Source: Maribacter caenipelagi
GTDB lineage: Bacteria; Bacteroidota; Bacteroidia; Flavobacteriales; Flavobacteriaceae
DNA: 64,000 nt
NCBI RefSeq assembly: GCF_004364175.1
Contig: NZ_SNZW01000011.1
Location: 248,001-312,000 of the forward strand
Direction of reading: 5' to 3'
Below, one piece after another: positions 43,489 to 52,650 of the stretch. Both the position numbers and the translations under genes were made by a program. How positions within the stretch are numbered: position 1 is the first letter of the stretch; each line of letters starts with the position of its first letter. The notes beneath the pieces are model-generated. The model had not been told where the DNA came from. It was given only the letters and a program-made list of their open reading frames with translations, and ran no database searches.

Positions 43489-43818
43489 ATGATTCAAGTA
43501 TCAGAAACGGCTAAACAGAAAGTAATCAACCTTATGACGGAAGAAGGTTTTGATGCTACGACGGATTATGTGCGTGTTGGAGTAAAGAGTGGTGGATGTA
43601 GTGGATTGTCATACGAGTTAAATTTTGATGATAAGAAAGACGACGCCGATAAAGTATTCGAAGACAATAATGTACGAATTATCGTAGACAAAAAAAGCTT
43701 TTTATATTTAGTAGGTACAGTTTTGGAATACTCTGGCGGACTCAACGGAAAGGGTTTTGTTTTTAATAACCCTAACGCACAAAGAACTTGTGGCTGTGGC
43801 GAGAGTTTTTCATTATAA
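43489..43818 (+). CDS. A-type Fe-S carrier (SufA/IscA/ErpA-like)
   Basis: The 109-residue protein has the three conserved Cys ligands: Cys37 (SGGCSGL), Cys101 and Cys103 (CGCGESF). It accepts and passes on Fe-S clusters made by SufBCD. It is the first gene of the suf operon, with promoter and palindrome directly upstream. SufA, IscA and ErpA cannot be told apart by these motifs; context favours SufA. Confidence 0.93.
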   Translation: MIQVSETAKQKVINLMTEEGFDATTDYVRVGVKSGGCSGLSYELNFDDKKDDADKVFEDNNVRIIVDKKSFLYLVGTVLEYSGGLNGKGFVFNNPNAQRTCGCGESFSL

Positions 43819-43901
43819 GAAAAGTGAAGTTTTAAATATGTAAAGAAGATCATGTAGTTGTTTTTTTAACTCATTTATTTTTTACTTATTAACGAGAATA
43901 T

Positions 43902-45347
43902 ATGGCATATACAGAAGAAGAATTAAAGAAAGAATTGGAAACCAAAGAGTATGAGTATGGTTTCTACACAGATATAGAATCTGATACATTTCCTGTTGGG
44001 TTAAGCGAAGAAATTGTTATTGCGATTTCAAAGAAAAAGGAAGAACCGGAGTGGATGACACTTTGGCGATTAGAAGCTTTTCGCATTTGGGAAAGTATGG
44101 AAGAGCCTACATGGGCAAATGTGCATTATGAAAAACCAGATTTTCAAAAAATCAGTTATTATTCTGCACCTAAATCTGCTGACCCTAATAAAACGTTAGA
44201 TGATGTTGATCCCGATTTGTTAGAAATGTATCGAAAGCTTGGTATTTCTGTTGATGAGCAAAAGAAATTACAAAATGTAGCTGTTGATATTGTTGTCGAT
44301 TCTGTTTCTGTAGCAACGACTTTCAAAAAGACCCTAGCTGAAAAAGGGATTATTTTTATGCCTATTTCAGAGGCTATAAAAGAGCATCCAGAGTTGGTGA
44401 AGAAGTACATTGGTTCTGTTGTTCCACAAAAAGATAATTTTTATGCAGCTCTAAATTCCGCAGTATTTACCGATGGTTCTTTTTGCTATATTCCAAAAGG
44501 TGTACGTTGCCCAATGGAGCTTTCAACATACTTTAGAATTAACCAAGCGGGTACAGGTCAATTTGAACGTACTTTACTAATTGCAGACGAAGATAGTTAT
44601 GTAAGTTACCTTGAAGGTTGTACAGCTCCGTCAAGAGATGAGAACCAATTGCACGCTGCCGTAGTAGAGCTAATTGCTCTAGATGGTGCTGAAATAAAAT
44701 ATTCTACCGTTCAAAACTGGTTCCCTGGTAATAGCGAGGGTAAGGGTGGTGTTTATAACTTCGTTACGAAAAGAGCTATTTGCGAGAAAAATGCTAAGGT
44801 ATCTTGGACACAAGTTGAAACAGGTTCGGCAGTAACATGGAAATATCCTTCTTGTATTTTAAAAGGAGATAATTCTATCGGCGAATTTTATTCTATAGCT
44901 GTAACTAACAATTACCAACAAGCAGATACAGGTACTAAAATGGTACATCTTGGTAAAAACACTAAGAGTACTATTATTTCTAAAGGTATTTCTGCAGGTA
45001 AATCTCAAAATAGTTACCGTGGTTTGGTACAGGTAAATAGCCGTGCCGATGGAGCTCGTAACTTCTCTCAATGCGATTCTTTGTTAATGGGTAATGAATG
45101 TGGTGCACATACCTTCCCGTATATTGAAGCAAAGAACAAAACTGCAATGATTGAGCATGAGGCTACCACAAGTAAAATTGGTGAAGACCAAATTTTCTAT
45201 TGCAACCAAAGAGGTATTCCGACAGAGAAAGCTATTGCATTAATTGTAAATGGTTTTAGTAAAGAAGTGTTAAATAAACTACCGATGGAATTTGCTGTAG
45301 AGGCACAAAAACTATTGGAAATTAGTTTAGAAGGTTCTGTAGGATAA
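43902..45347 (+). CDS. sufB: Fe-S cluster scaffold subunit SufB
   Basis: SufB, with SufC and SufD, forms the scaffold on which the Fe-S cluster is built. The 481-residue protein has the SufB core ([55 protein letters not shown]). It lies 83 bases after the sufA-like gene and 59 before sufC. Confidence 0.96.
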   Translation: MAYTEEELKKELETKEYEYGFYTDIESDTFPVGLSEEIVIAISKKKEEPEWMTLWRLEAFRIWESMEEPTWANVHYEKPDFQKISYYSAPKSADPNKTLDDVDPDLLEMYRKLGISVDEQKKLQNVAVDIVVDSVSVATTFKKTLAEKGIIFMPISEAIKEHPELVKKYIGSVVPQKDNFYAALNSAVFTDGSFCYIPKGVRCPMELSTYFRINQAGTGQFERTLLIADEDSYVSYLEGCTAPSRDENQLHAAVVELIALDGAEIKYSTVQNWFPGNSEGKGGVYNFVTKRAICEKNAKVSWTQVETGSAVTWKYPSCILKGDNSIGEFYSIAVTNNYQQADTGTKMVHLGKNTKSTIISKGISAGKSQNSYRGLVQVNSRADGARNFSQCDSLLMGNECGAHTFPYIEAKNKTAMIEHEATTSKIGEDQIFYCNQRGIPTEKAIALIVNGFSKEVLNKLPMEFAVEAQKLLEISLEGSVG

Positions 45348-45406
45348 AAAGTAATTAAGATTTTAGTAAAACGCCATTGGCGCCACAATATTTAAAGTAA
45401 CATATT

Positions 45407-46159
45407 ATGTTGAAAATTAAAGATCTACATGCTAGCGTAGACGATAAGGAGATATTAAGAGGAATAAACTTAGAAATTAAAGCAGGCGAAGTACATGCTA
45501 TAATGGGACCTAACGGTTCTGGTAAAAGTACATTAGCATCTGTAATTGCCGGAAACGAGCGTTTTGAGGTTACTCAAGGTTCAATTGAATTGAGTGGTGA
45601 AGATTTAGAAGAAGTTTCTCCAGAAGAAAGAGCACACAAAGGTGTTTTTCTATCTTTTCAATATCCAGTTGAAATTCCTGGTGTTTCTGTAACCAACTTT
45701 ATGAAAACTGCTATTAACGAATCTCGTAAGGCCAGAGGTCTTGAAGATATGCCTGCGAAGGATATGTTGAAGTTGATTCGTGAAAAATCTGAGTTATTAG
45801 AAATTGACCGTAAATTCTTGTCTAGATCATTGAACGAAGGTTTTTCTGGTGGTGAGAAAAAGAGAAACGAAATTTTTCAAATGGCAATGTTAGAGCCAAA
45901 GGTTGCAATTTTAGATGAAACCGATTCTGGATTGGATATCGATGCTTTACGTATTGTTGCTAGCGGAGTTAACAAACTAAAAAGTAAGGATAACGCAGTA
46001 ATCTTAATTACACACTACCAACGTTTGTTGGAGTATATTGTACCTGATTTTGTTCATGTTTTACATAATGGTAAAATTGTAAAATCTGGTGGAAAAGAAC
46101 TTGCTCTAGAGCTTGAAGAAAAAGGATACGACTGGTTAAAGCAAGAAACAGCGGTGTAA
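45407..46159 (+). CDS. sufC: Fe-S assembly ATPase SufC
   Basis: The 250-residue ABC-type ATPase has Walker A GPNGSGKST (34-42), the signature FSGGEKKR, and Walker B VAILDETDSGLD. It drives SufB-SufD changes during cluster assembly. It is soluble, with no membrane partner. A 78-base spacer with a repeat hairpin separates it from sufD. Confidence 0.97.
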   Translation: MLKIKDLHASVDDKEILRGINLEIKAGEVHAIMGPNGSGKSTLASVIAGNERFEVTQGSIELSGEDLEEVSPEERAHKGVFLSFQYPVEIPGVSVTNFMKTAINESRKARGLEDMPAKDMLKLIREKSELLEIDRKFLSRSLNEGFSGGEKKRNEIFQMAMLEPKVAILDETDSGLDIDALRIVASGVNKLKSKDNAVILITHYQRLLEYIVPDFVHVLHNGKIVKSGGKELALELEEKGYDWLKQETAV

Positions 46160-46167
46160 TTGAGTAT

Positions 46168-46230
46168 CAGTATTCAGTGGCAGTAATTAGAAATTACGAA
46201 CTGCCATCTGCTACTGCAAACTGGCAACTG
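46168..46230 (+). repeat. CAGT/ACTG hairpin repeat between sufC and sufD
   Basis: The spacer contains TGGCAGT and ACTGCCA (perfect 7-bp arms) nested around GTAATT-AGA-AATTAC (perfect 6-bp arms), and outer imperfect arms CAGTATTCAGTGGCAGTA and TACTGCAAACTGGCAACTG. Such CAGT/ACTG spacers resemble short dispersed repeats in flavobacterial genomes. It might affect sufC/sufD mRNA stability. Confidence 0.6.
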
Positions 46231-46237
46231 AAAAAAT

Positions 46238-47554
46238 ATGGATTTAAAAGATAAATTGATTTCCTCTTTTATGGCGTTTGAGAACAACGTGGATGTTGAA
46301 CATCCGGTACACGACGTTCGTATGGCAGCTATAAAAAACTTTGAGGAAAAAGGATTTCCTTCTAAAAAGGAAGAAGCTTGGAAATATACTTCGTTAAATA
46401 GTTTACAAAAAATAGACTTCAGCATCTTCCCAAAAGAAGAGAATGCGTTGGAGTATAAAGATGTAAAACGCTATTTCATTCACGAAATTGATACGTATAA
46501 AATTGTTTTCGTTGATGGTATTTATAGCTCTTACCTTTCTGAAACAACACATGATGGTGTAGATATCTGCTTAATGAGTGCAGCGCTTACAAAGCCAATG
46601 TACAAGCAGGTAATTGATGTGTATTTTAATAAAATAGCATCTAAAGATGAGTCGTTAACGTTATTAAATACAGCGTTTAGTAGAGAAGGTGCTTACATTT
46701 ACATACCGAAGAATAAAATGCCTAAAAAGCCAATTGAGATATTACATTTCTCTACTGGTAACGAGGCTTCACTTTTGTTACAGCCTAGAAATTTAATTAT
46801 AGTAGAAGAAAATGCTGAGGTTCAAATTATTGAGCGTCACCAGAGTTTAACTTCTAACGACATACTTACGAATGCGGTGACAGAAATATTCGCTGCTAAG
46901 AGTGCTATTGTTGATTTTTATAAAATTCAGAACGATAATGAAACGGCATCTTTAATCGATAATACATATATCGATCAAAAAGATAAGAGTCTTGTTAAGG
47001 TTCATACCTTCTCTTTTGGTGGTAAGTTAATTCGTAACAATCTTAACTTTTATCAGAATGGCGAGTATATCGATTCTACCATGAAAGGGGTAACTATTCT
47101 AGGAGAAAAACAACATGTGGATCACCATACATTAGTTCATCATATAGAGCCTAACTGTGAAAGTCACCAAGATTATAAAGGTATTTACGGTGATAGTTCT
47201 ACAGGTGTTTTTAATGGTAAAATTATCGTTGATAAAATTGCTCAAAAGACAAATGCTTTTCAGCAGAATAACAATATATTAATTAGTGATAAAGCAAGCA
47301 TTAACACAAAACCGCAATTAGAGATTTTTGCAGATGATGTAAAATGTTCTCACGGTTGTACTATTGGTCAGCTAGATGAAGATGCTTTATTTTATTTACA
47401 ATCAAGAGGTATACCGAAGAAAGAAGCTAGAGCTTTATTAATGTATGCCTTTGCAAATAACGTATTATCTTCTGTTCGTATTCCTGAACTAAAGACTAGA
47501 ATAAATAAATTGATTGCTAAGAAACTAGGGGTTAACCTTGGGTTCGATTTGTAG
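46238..47554 (+). CDS. sufD: Fe-S cluster assembly protein SufD
   Basis: The 438-residue SufD pairs with SufB on SufC dimers. It shows KEEAWKYTSL near the N-terminus and the SufBD C-terminal core (SFGGKLIRNNLNFYQNG, HHTLVHHIEPNCESHQDYKGI, CSHGCTIGQLDEDALFYLQSRGI). Together with sufC it completes SufBCD. A 12-bp hairpin terminator follows. Confidence 0.95.
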   Translation: MDLKDKLISSFMAFENNVDVEHPVHDVRMAAIKNFEEKGFPSKKEEAWKYTSLNSLQKIDFSIFPKEENALEYKDVKRYFIHEIDTYKIVFVDGIYSSYLSETTHDGVDICLMSAALTKPMYKQVIDVYFNKIASKDESLTLLNTAFSREGAYIYIPKNKMPKKPIEILHFSTGNEASLLLQPRNLIIVEENAEVQIIERHQSLTSNDILTNAVTEIFAAKSAIVDFYKIQNDNETASLIDNTYIDQKDKSLVKVHTFSFGGKLIRNNLNFYQNGEYIDSTMKGVTILGEKQHVDHHTLVHHIEPNCESHQDYKGIYGDSSTGVFNGKIIVDKIAQKTNAFQQNNNILISDKASINTKPQLEIFADDVKCSHGCTIGQLDEDALFYLQSRGIPKKEARALLMYAFANNVLSSVRIPELKTRINKLIAKKLGVNLGFDL

Positions 47555-47579
47555 TCTATAATTTTGTTCAATTAAAATT

Positions 47580-47612
47580 AACGGTTCGTTAGGTTATTCT
47601 TAACGAACCGTT
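47580..47612 (+). terminator. hairpin terminator after sufD
   Basis: AACGGTTCGTTA and TAACGAACCGTT form a perfect 12-bp stem with a 9-base loop. The T-run is weak (GTATTTTC), so read-through toward sufS is possible. Confidence 0.65.
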
Positions 47613-47671
47613 GTATTTTCTTACATTGCTAATAAGCTATTTTCGTCGTACAAATAATTAACTTGAAATTT

Positions 47672-48265
47672 ATGAAACGACTTTTACTTACTTCATTTTT
47701 AGTATTCACTATTATTATTTTACATGCTCAGGACCAGAAATGGAGTGTTGAGGCTAATTACCCATTCACATTAGATGATGGTGCTTTCTCTAATAATGAT
47801 GGAGCAATTGATTTAGGTATAAAATACCGCTTTTTTAGAACAGATTTAGTTCGTTTGGGTTTAGACCTTAACGGTGGTTTTGTATATGACAAAGCAGGTA
47901 AGAATAATGAAGATACGTTCAAGTCTAAAACATATCTTTTTCAACCCAAGGTGTTTGCCGAGTTTAGTGTGCCATTTGCACCAAAATGGCATCCTATGGT
48001 CGGTGTTGGTTATTCAGTTGTGAGTAATAATTTTAGTGGATCAATTTCAGGTACAGATTTTTCAGATCGCAGTGGTGCCGACGGAGGATTCAATTTTGAT
48101 GTCGGAATCTCCTATGATATATCAAAAAGATTCTTTTTACAATTAAAGTATGATATGATATTACTTCAAGTTAAAGATGAGGTTGTATTTGATGATGAAA
48201 GAATAAACATTGATTTTAGAGAAAATATAGATCGCCTAAAAATAGGAGTAGGATTTAGATTCTAA
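47672..48265 (+). CDS. outer-membrane beta-barrel-like protein
   Basis: The 197-residue protein has a signal peptide (MKRLLLTSFLVFTIIILHAQ) and a pattern of amphipathic strands; it ends in GVGFRF, with the terminal Phe used for outer-membrane insertion. I used ATG 47672; a TTG 9 bases upstream is less likely. It interrupts the suf cluster between sufD and sufS. Its function is unknown. Confidence 0.75.
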   Translation: MKRLLLTSFLVFTIIILHAQDQKWSVEANYPFTLDDGAFSNNDGAIDLGIKYRFFRTDLVRLGLDLNGGFVYDKAGKNNEDTFKSKTYLFQPKVFAEFSVPFAPKWHPMVGVGYSVVSNNFSGSISGTDFSDRSGADGGFNFDVGISYDISKRFFLQLKYDMILLQVKDEVVFDDERINIDFRENIDRLKIGVGFRF

Positions 48266-48290
48266 AATAAGATATTACAATACCCTTCAT

Positions 48291-48315
48291 ACCCGATATG
48301 TTTTCATTATCGGGT
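48291..48315. promoter_or_regulatory. inverted repeat overlapping the sufS promoter
   Basis: ACCCGATA and TATCGGGT are perfect 8-base arms 9 bases apart. The right arm overlaps the first base of the sufS -7 box. It could end the upstream transcript or act as an operator. Confidence 0.4.
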
Positions 48316-48322
48316 ATCTTTG
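48315..48322 (+). promoter_or_regulatory. -7 promoter box (TATCTTTG) of sufS
   Basis: Perfect TAnnTTTG, 18 bases before the ATG at 48341. This supports that ATG over a TTG at 48320, which falls inside the box. Confidence 0.5.
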
Positions 48323-48340
48323 TATATAAGAAGATTGACT

Positions 48341-49555
48341 ATGTTAGATATTAAAAAAATAAGAGAAGATTTTCCAATTCTTAAGCGTCAGGTAAACGGT
48401 AAGCCATTGGTCTATTTAGACAATGCCGCAACATCGCAAACTCCGCAACAGGTTATAGATACCATTGTAGATTACTATCAAAACTATAATGCTAATATTC
48501 ACCGTGGGGTTCATACGCTCTCTCAAGAAGCTACCGATAAATACGAACAGGCAAGAATAAAGATTCAAAAGCATTTTAATGCTGCGAAGTCTTATGAAAT
48601 TATATTTACTTCGGGTACAACGCATAGTATTAATCTTGTTGCTAACGGATTCTCTGCCTTAATCAAAGAAGGAGATGAGGTTTTGGTTTCTGCTATGGAG
48701 CATCATTCTAACATTGTGCCTTGGCAAATGTTATGTGAACGTACTGGTGCTGTTTTGAAAGTGATTCCAATGAACCAAGAAGGGGAATTACGAATGGATG
48801 TGTATGACGAATTACTTTCAGATAAAACCAAACTGGTTTTCTGTAATCATATTTCGAATGCTTTAGGAACCATTAATCCTATTGAAGAAATTATAGAAAA
48901 AGCACATAAAGTTGGCGCAGCGGTATTGATTGATGGTGCTCAAGCAGCACCACACCTTATTGCAGATGTACAAGCTTTAGATGTAGATTTTTATACTTGT
49001 TCTGCACATAAAATCTGTGGACCAACTGGTGAAGGTATGTTATATGGTAAAGAAGAGTGGTTAAATAAATTGCCCCCTTATCAAGGTGGTGGTGAAATGA
49101 TTGCCGAAGTAACTTTCGAGAAAACGACCTATGCCGATTTACCGCATAAATTCGAAGCTGGTACACCTAATATCTGTGGTGGTATCGCTTTTGGCGCTGC
49201 ACTAGATTATATGAATGCTATTGGTTTTGATGAAATTGCCAAGTATGAGCACGAGTTGCTAGAATATGCCACACAAGAGTTGTTGAAAATAGGCGGACTC
49301 AAAATTTACGGGACTGCAAAAAATAAGACTTCCGTTATTTCATTTAATATTGATGGTATACACCCTTATGATATAGGCAGTATTTTAGATAAGCTGGGTA
49401 TTGCGGTACGAACGGGTCACCATTGTGCACAACCTATTATGGATTTCTATAAGATACCGGGTACAGTGCGGGCTAGTTTTGCTTTCTATAATACCAAAGA
49501 AGAAGTAGATGTGCTTGTTGCAGGTGTTTTAAAAGCCAAGAGCATGCTACTCTAA
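48341..49555 (+). CDS. sufS: cysteine desulfurase SufS
   Basis: SufS takes sulfur from cysteine for Fe-S assembly and works with SufE. The 404-residue class V aminotransferase-fold protein has the PLP Lys224 in CSAHK and the active Cys362 in RTGHHCAQP. I chose the ATG at 48341 because the TTG at 48320 lies in the promoter. SufE is 1.7 kb downstream with two unrelated genes between. Confidence 0.96.
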   Translation: MLDIKKIREDFPILKRQVNGKPLVYLDNAATSQTPQQVIDTIVDYYQNYNANIHRGVHTLSQEATDKYEQARIKIQKHFNAAKSYEIIFTSGTTHSINLVANGFSALIKEGDEVLVSAMEHHSNIVPWQMLCERTGAVLKVIPMNQEGELRMDVYDELLSDKTKLVFCNHISNALGTINPIEEIIEKAHKVGAAVLIDGAQAAPHLIADVQALDVDFYTCSAHKICGPTGEGMLYGKEEWLNKLPPYQGGGEMIAEVTFEKTTYADLPHKFEAGTPNICGGIAFGAALDYMNAIGFDEIAKYEHELLEYATQELLKIGGLKIYGTAKNKTSVISFNIDGIHPYDIGSILDKLGIAVRTGHHCAQPIMDFYKIPGTVRASFAFYNTKEEVDVLVAGVLKAKSMLL

Positions 49556-49598
49556 TTGCAGAAAATGAATTAAAACTTATAATTTTCATAACATTCCT

Positions 49599-49613
49599 TT
49601 AACATAATGTTAA
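49599..49613. promoter_or_regulatory. 7-1-7 palindrome upstream of the M43 protease gene
   Basis: TTAACAT-A-ATGTTAA is a perfect 7-1-7 palindrome 49 bases before the ATG, near the expected -33 position; TATATTGG (49620-49627) is a near -7 box. The 7-1-7 layout recalls Fur-family boxes, but the sequence alone does not fix the regulator. Confidence 0.4.
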
Positions 49614-49661
49614 TATTTTATATATTGGCGAAACACTAATTATATAATATTATATCTATTT

Positions 49662-50729
49662 ATGAAAAAAGTAATTTTAAGCGTAGCGGTATTGGGAGCT
49701 TTTCTTTTATCCTGCGAAAATGAGTCCCCCACTGAGTTCAATTCAGAAATAGAGGCGCAAGAAGTACAAGTTGACATGAGCGATTTCTCGTTGTATGTTG
49801 ATGAGGATGATTTATCAGGAAAATCTGCAAGCAGTTTTGAAAAATGTGTTTCCATGAAAAACTTGGAATATAGATTATCCAAGAATAATGGTTTGGCTAA
49901 AAAGATGTACGATATAGAGTACAATACAAGAAAGGCCATTGCATTAAAAAATCAAGGAAAAGGTAAACCCGGCGGAGGAAATGACGGCGGAGGTACTACA
50001 CCAACAATTTTTGAAGGAGCTATTACAATTCCTGTAGTCGTTAATATCATAGAACAATTTTCAGGACAGGTTACCCAAAATCAAATCAATTCTCAAATTA
50101 GAATACTGAATGAGGATTTCCAGAATAATAATAGTAATACCGCAGCGGTACCATCAGAATTTTCAAGTCTGGTCGCCGATGTTGATGTAGCTTTTGTTTT
50201 GGCAGGTGTTAATAGGGTAGTTAATACCAAAGCATCTTGGGGAACTAATGATGCTATGAAAATACCTTCGCAAGGTGGTATAGCACCAACAGACGCTTCT
50301 AGTAACTTAAATCTATGGGTTTGTGAAATTGGCGGAGGAATTCTTGGTTATGCACAATTTCCAGGTGGTTCAGTTGCTACCGATGGTGTAGTAATCGGTA
50401 CTGATTTCTTTGGTGAAACCAATGCAGGTGGAATTTATGGAAAAGGGCGTACAGGTACTCATGAGGTAGGTCACTGGTTAAATCTTCGTCATATTTGGGG
50501 TGATGGTAGATGTAATAGAGATGACTTCGTTGCGGATACTCCAACTTCTGATGCTCCTAACTACAACTGCCCAAGTTACCCAACTGTAAATTGTAGATCG
50601 GCAGATATGACTATGAATTATATGGATTATGTACAAGATGATTGTATGTACATGTTTACAACTGGTCAAAATGATCGTATGCGTGCATTATTTGTCGCTG
50701 GCGGACCAAAAGAAGGTTTTGTAAACTAA
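49662..50729 (+). CDS. M43-type zinc metalloprotease lipoprotein
   Basis: The 355-residue protein has a signal and lipobox (LGAFLLSCEN, Cys18), a low-complexity Gly stretch (about 100-112) and a metzincin domain: HEVGHWLNLRH gives His267, Glu268, His271 and His277, with Met-turn MNYMDY (from Met318). This fits the pappalysin-type M43B family, found in secreted flavobacterial proteases. It sits within the suf cluster but is not known to act with it. Own terminator. Confidence 0.9.
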   Translation: MKKVILSVAVLGAFLLSCENESPTEFNSEIEAQEVQVDMSDFSLYVDEDDLSGKSASSFEKCVSMKNLEYRLSKNNGLAKKMYDIEYNTRKAIALKNQGKGKPGGGNDGGGTTPTIFEGAITIPVVVNIIEQFSGQVTQNQINSQIRILNEDFQNNNSNTAAVPSEFSSLVADVDVAFVLAGVNRVVNTKASWGTNDAMKIPSQGGIAPTDASSNLNLWVCEIGGGILGYAQFPGGSVATDGVVIGTDFFGETNAGGIYGKGRTGTHEVGHWLNLRHIWGDGRCNRDDFVADTPTSDAPNYNCPSYPTVNCRSADMTMNYMDYVQDDCMYMFTTGQNDRMRALFVAGGPKEGFVN

Positions 50730-50750
50730 AACAATTCCTAAGCTTATAAT

Positions 50751-50778
50751 AAAAGGACATCCAATGGATGTCCTTTTT
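50751..50778 (+). terminator. terminator of the M43 protease gene
   Basis: AAAAGGACATCC and GGATGTCCTTTT form a perfect 12-bp stem with a 3-base loop and T-run. Confidence 0.9.
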
Positions 50779-50804
50779 GTATTATTACATTTAAATATAT
50801 ACTA

Positions 50805-51236
50805 ATGAAAATAGTCTTTTTGCTCCTAGGCATTATTACAATGAATACTTGTGGTCAAAAGTCAATGCCCAATAAAACAATTATTGAATTTAAATATGAA
50901 GCTAGTACAAGAGGCTCTAATTATACATGTTCGATAAATGAAAACGATATAGATGTGATATCAAAAGGAATATCTGATTTTCAAAAATCTAAAAGCATCA
51001 ATAATGAGCAATGGAGTTCTTTAATAAACTCATCAAAAACTATAGATGTGCTGAATTTAGAGAACCTAATTGCGCCAAGTAATAATAGTCATACCGACAG
51101 GGCAAGAATTGCCACTTTAACTATAATAACACCCGATAGTATTTTTATCTCGAAACCTTTTGATGAAGGTAATCCTCCTTCACAATTAACATCTTTGATA
51201 AACAATATGTTGACCATTGCTAAAACTGTTGATTAA
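50805..51236 (+). CDS. small lipoprotein, unknown function
   Basis: The 143-residue protein has a short signal with lipobox TMNTCGQKS (Cys about 16). The rest has mixed polar strands (EFKYEASTRGSNYTCSINENDI) and no family I recognise. It lies 75 bases after the M43 gene, beyond a strong terminator, so it probably has its own promoter. It ends 37 bases before sufE. Confidence 0.6.
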   Translation: MKIVFLLLGIITMNTCGQKSMPNKTIIEFKYEASTRGSNYTCSINENDIDVISKGISDFQKSKSINNEQWSSLINSSKTIDVLNLENLIAPSNNSHTDRARIATLTIITPDSIFISKPFDEGNPPSQLTSLINNMLTIAKTVD

Positions 51237-51259
51237 CATACTTACTTGTTGTAATTTTG
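51229..51259 (+). promoter_or_regulatory. promoter of sufE-sufT
   Basis: TTG (51229-51231), 20-base spacer, TAATTTTG (51252-51259). The start of transcription should be about 9 bases before the sufE ATG. Confidence 0.55.
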
Positions 51260-51273
51260 CATAAAATAAAGCA

Positions 51274-51699
51274 ATGGAAATTAAAGAGATACAGGAAGAG
51301 ATTATAGATGAATTTTCTATGTTCGATGATTGGATGCAGCGCTATGAGTACATGATCGATCTTGGCAAATCACTTCCATTAATTAATGAAGAGTTTAAGA
51401 CTGACGATAACATTATTAAAGGTTGTCAAAGTAAGGTTTGGGTACATGCCGAATTAGAAGGTAATAAATTGGTTTTTACTGCAGATAGCGATGCTATAAT
51501 CACTAAGGGAATTATTGCGATTCTAATACGTGCATTTAGCAACCAAAAACCGCAAGATATTTTAGATGCCGATACCCAGTTCATTGATGAAATTGGGTTA
51601 AAAGAGCATTTGTCGCCTACAAGGGCAAACGGTTTGGTAAGTATGATCAAACAATTAAAGTTATACGCAGTAGCGTATCAAACACAAATTGAAGACTAG
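51274..51699 (+). CDS. sufE: sulfur-acceptor protein SufE
   Basis: SufE takes the persulfide sulfur from SufS and gives it to SufB. The 141-residue protein has the active Cys51 in IIKGCQSKVWV and the SufE core (DDWMQRYEYMIDLGKSLP, LIRAFSNQKPQDIL). Six bases later follows sufT. Confidence 0.95.
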   Translation: MEIKEIQEEIIDEFSMFDDWMQRYEYMIDLGKSLPLINEEFKTDDNIIKGCQSKVWVHAELEGNKLVFTADSDAIITKGIIAILIRAFSNQKPQDILDADTQFIDEIGLKEHLSPTRANGLVSMIKQLKLYAVAYQTQIED

Positions 51700-51705
51700 A
51701 AGATT

Positions 51706-52038
51706 ATGAGTGATGAAAATATAGCTGAAGACAGCGCAGAATTAGGAGAGAAAATCGTTAAGATTTTAAAGACCATATATGATCCAGAAATTCCTGTAGA
51801 TATCTATGAACTAGGTTTAATATATGATGTTTTGGTGAATGAAGACAATGAAGTTAAGATTTTAATGACGCTAACATCTCCAAACTGTCCGGTTGCTGAA
51901 AGTTTACCGGCAGAAGTTGAGGAAAAAGTGAAGTCATTAGATGCCATTAAAGATGCTGAGGTAGAAATTACATTTGATCCACCTTGGACACAAGATTTAA
52001 TGAGCGAAGAAGCAAAATTAGAACTAGGCCTACTTTAA
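51706..52038 (+). CDS. sufT: SufT / DUF59 (MIP18-family) protein
   Basis: The 110-residue protein is a DUF59/MIP18 member, which helps mature Fe-S proteins. It shows TIYDPEIPVDIYELGLIYDV, the conserved Cys in LTSPNCPVAE, and VEITFDPPWTQDLM. It lies 6 bases after sufE, so the two are co-transcribed. Confidence 0.92.
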   Translation: MSDENIAEDSAELGEKIVKILKTIYDPEIPVDIYELGLIYDVLVNEDNEVKILMTLTSPNCPVAESLPAEVEEKVKSLDAIKDAEVEITFDPPWTQDLMSEEAKLELGLL

Positions 52039-52071
52039 AGAGATTGCTGTTCTAGCTTAAAAGATGCCATT

Positions 52072-52578
52072 ATGCAAGATGAGATAATAAATAAAGTTGC
52101 TCAAAGTAAGCTTATTACTTTTAACCTTGAAGATTACTATCCTGAAGGCGAAAGAATGGTATTGGATATAAAAGATTGGTTGTATGAAGGCTTTATTCTT
52201 AAAGAAAAGGAATTTAGAGCTTTTGTTGATACGCATGATTGGTCTCAATATGAGGGTGCTTATGTTGCCATGCAATGCTCTACCGATGCTATCGTACCCG
52301 GCTGGGCTTATTTATTATTAAGCGTAAAGCTTAGTGGTATTGCTAAAAAGGCAATTCAAGGTACTTTGGTAGATTTAGAAACCAGTATTTATCAATCTGT
52401 TATTGCAAATATTGACGTTTCTGATTATCAAGATAAGTTTATTATTATAAAAGGATGCAGTAAAAAACCTGTACCACCAAACGCTTACCTGTTTCTCGCA
52501 GAGCGTTTAAAACCTGTGGCAAAGTCTATAATGTATGGTGAGGCATGTTCTTCTGTGCCATTGTACAAAAGAAAATAA
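52072..52578 (+). CDS. DUF2480 family protein
   Basis: The 168-residue protein matches DUF2480, a Bacteroidota family often placed with suf genes. Seen here: LITFNLEDYYPEGERMVLDIKDWL and IIKGCSKKPVPPNAYLFLAERLKPVAKSIMYGEACSSVP, with several Cys that could be functional. Soluble; role unknown. It follows sufT by 33 bases. Confidence 0.8.
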   Translation: MQDEIINKVAQSKLITFNLEDYYPEGERMVLDIKDWLYEGFILKEKEFRAFVDTHDWSQYEGAYVAMQCSTDAIVPGWAYLLLSVKLSGIAKKAIQGTLVDLETSIYQSVIANIDVSDYQDKFIIIKGCSKKPVPPNAYLFLAERLKPVAKSIMYGEACSSVPLYKRK

Positions 52579-52612
52579 CATAATCGTACTTAAAGATGTT
52601 GCGAAGTATTAT

Positions 52613-52620
52613 TACCTTTG
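52613..52620 (+). promoter_or_regulatory. -7 promoter box (TACCTTTG) of the DUF3078 gene
   Basis: Perfect TAnnTTTG, 30 bases before the ATG. No -33 TTG at the usual distance. Confidence 0.45.
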
Positions 52621-52650
52621 CGCCACTATAAATTATAAACATTAACTATT

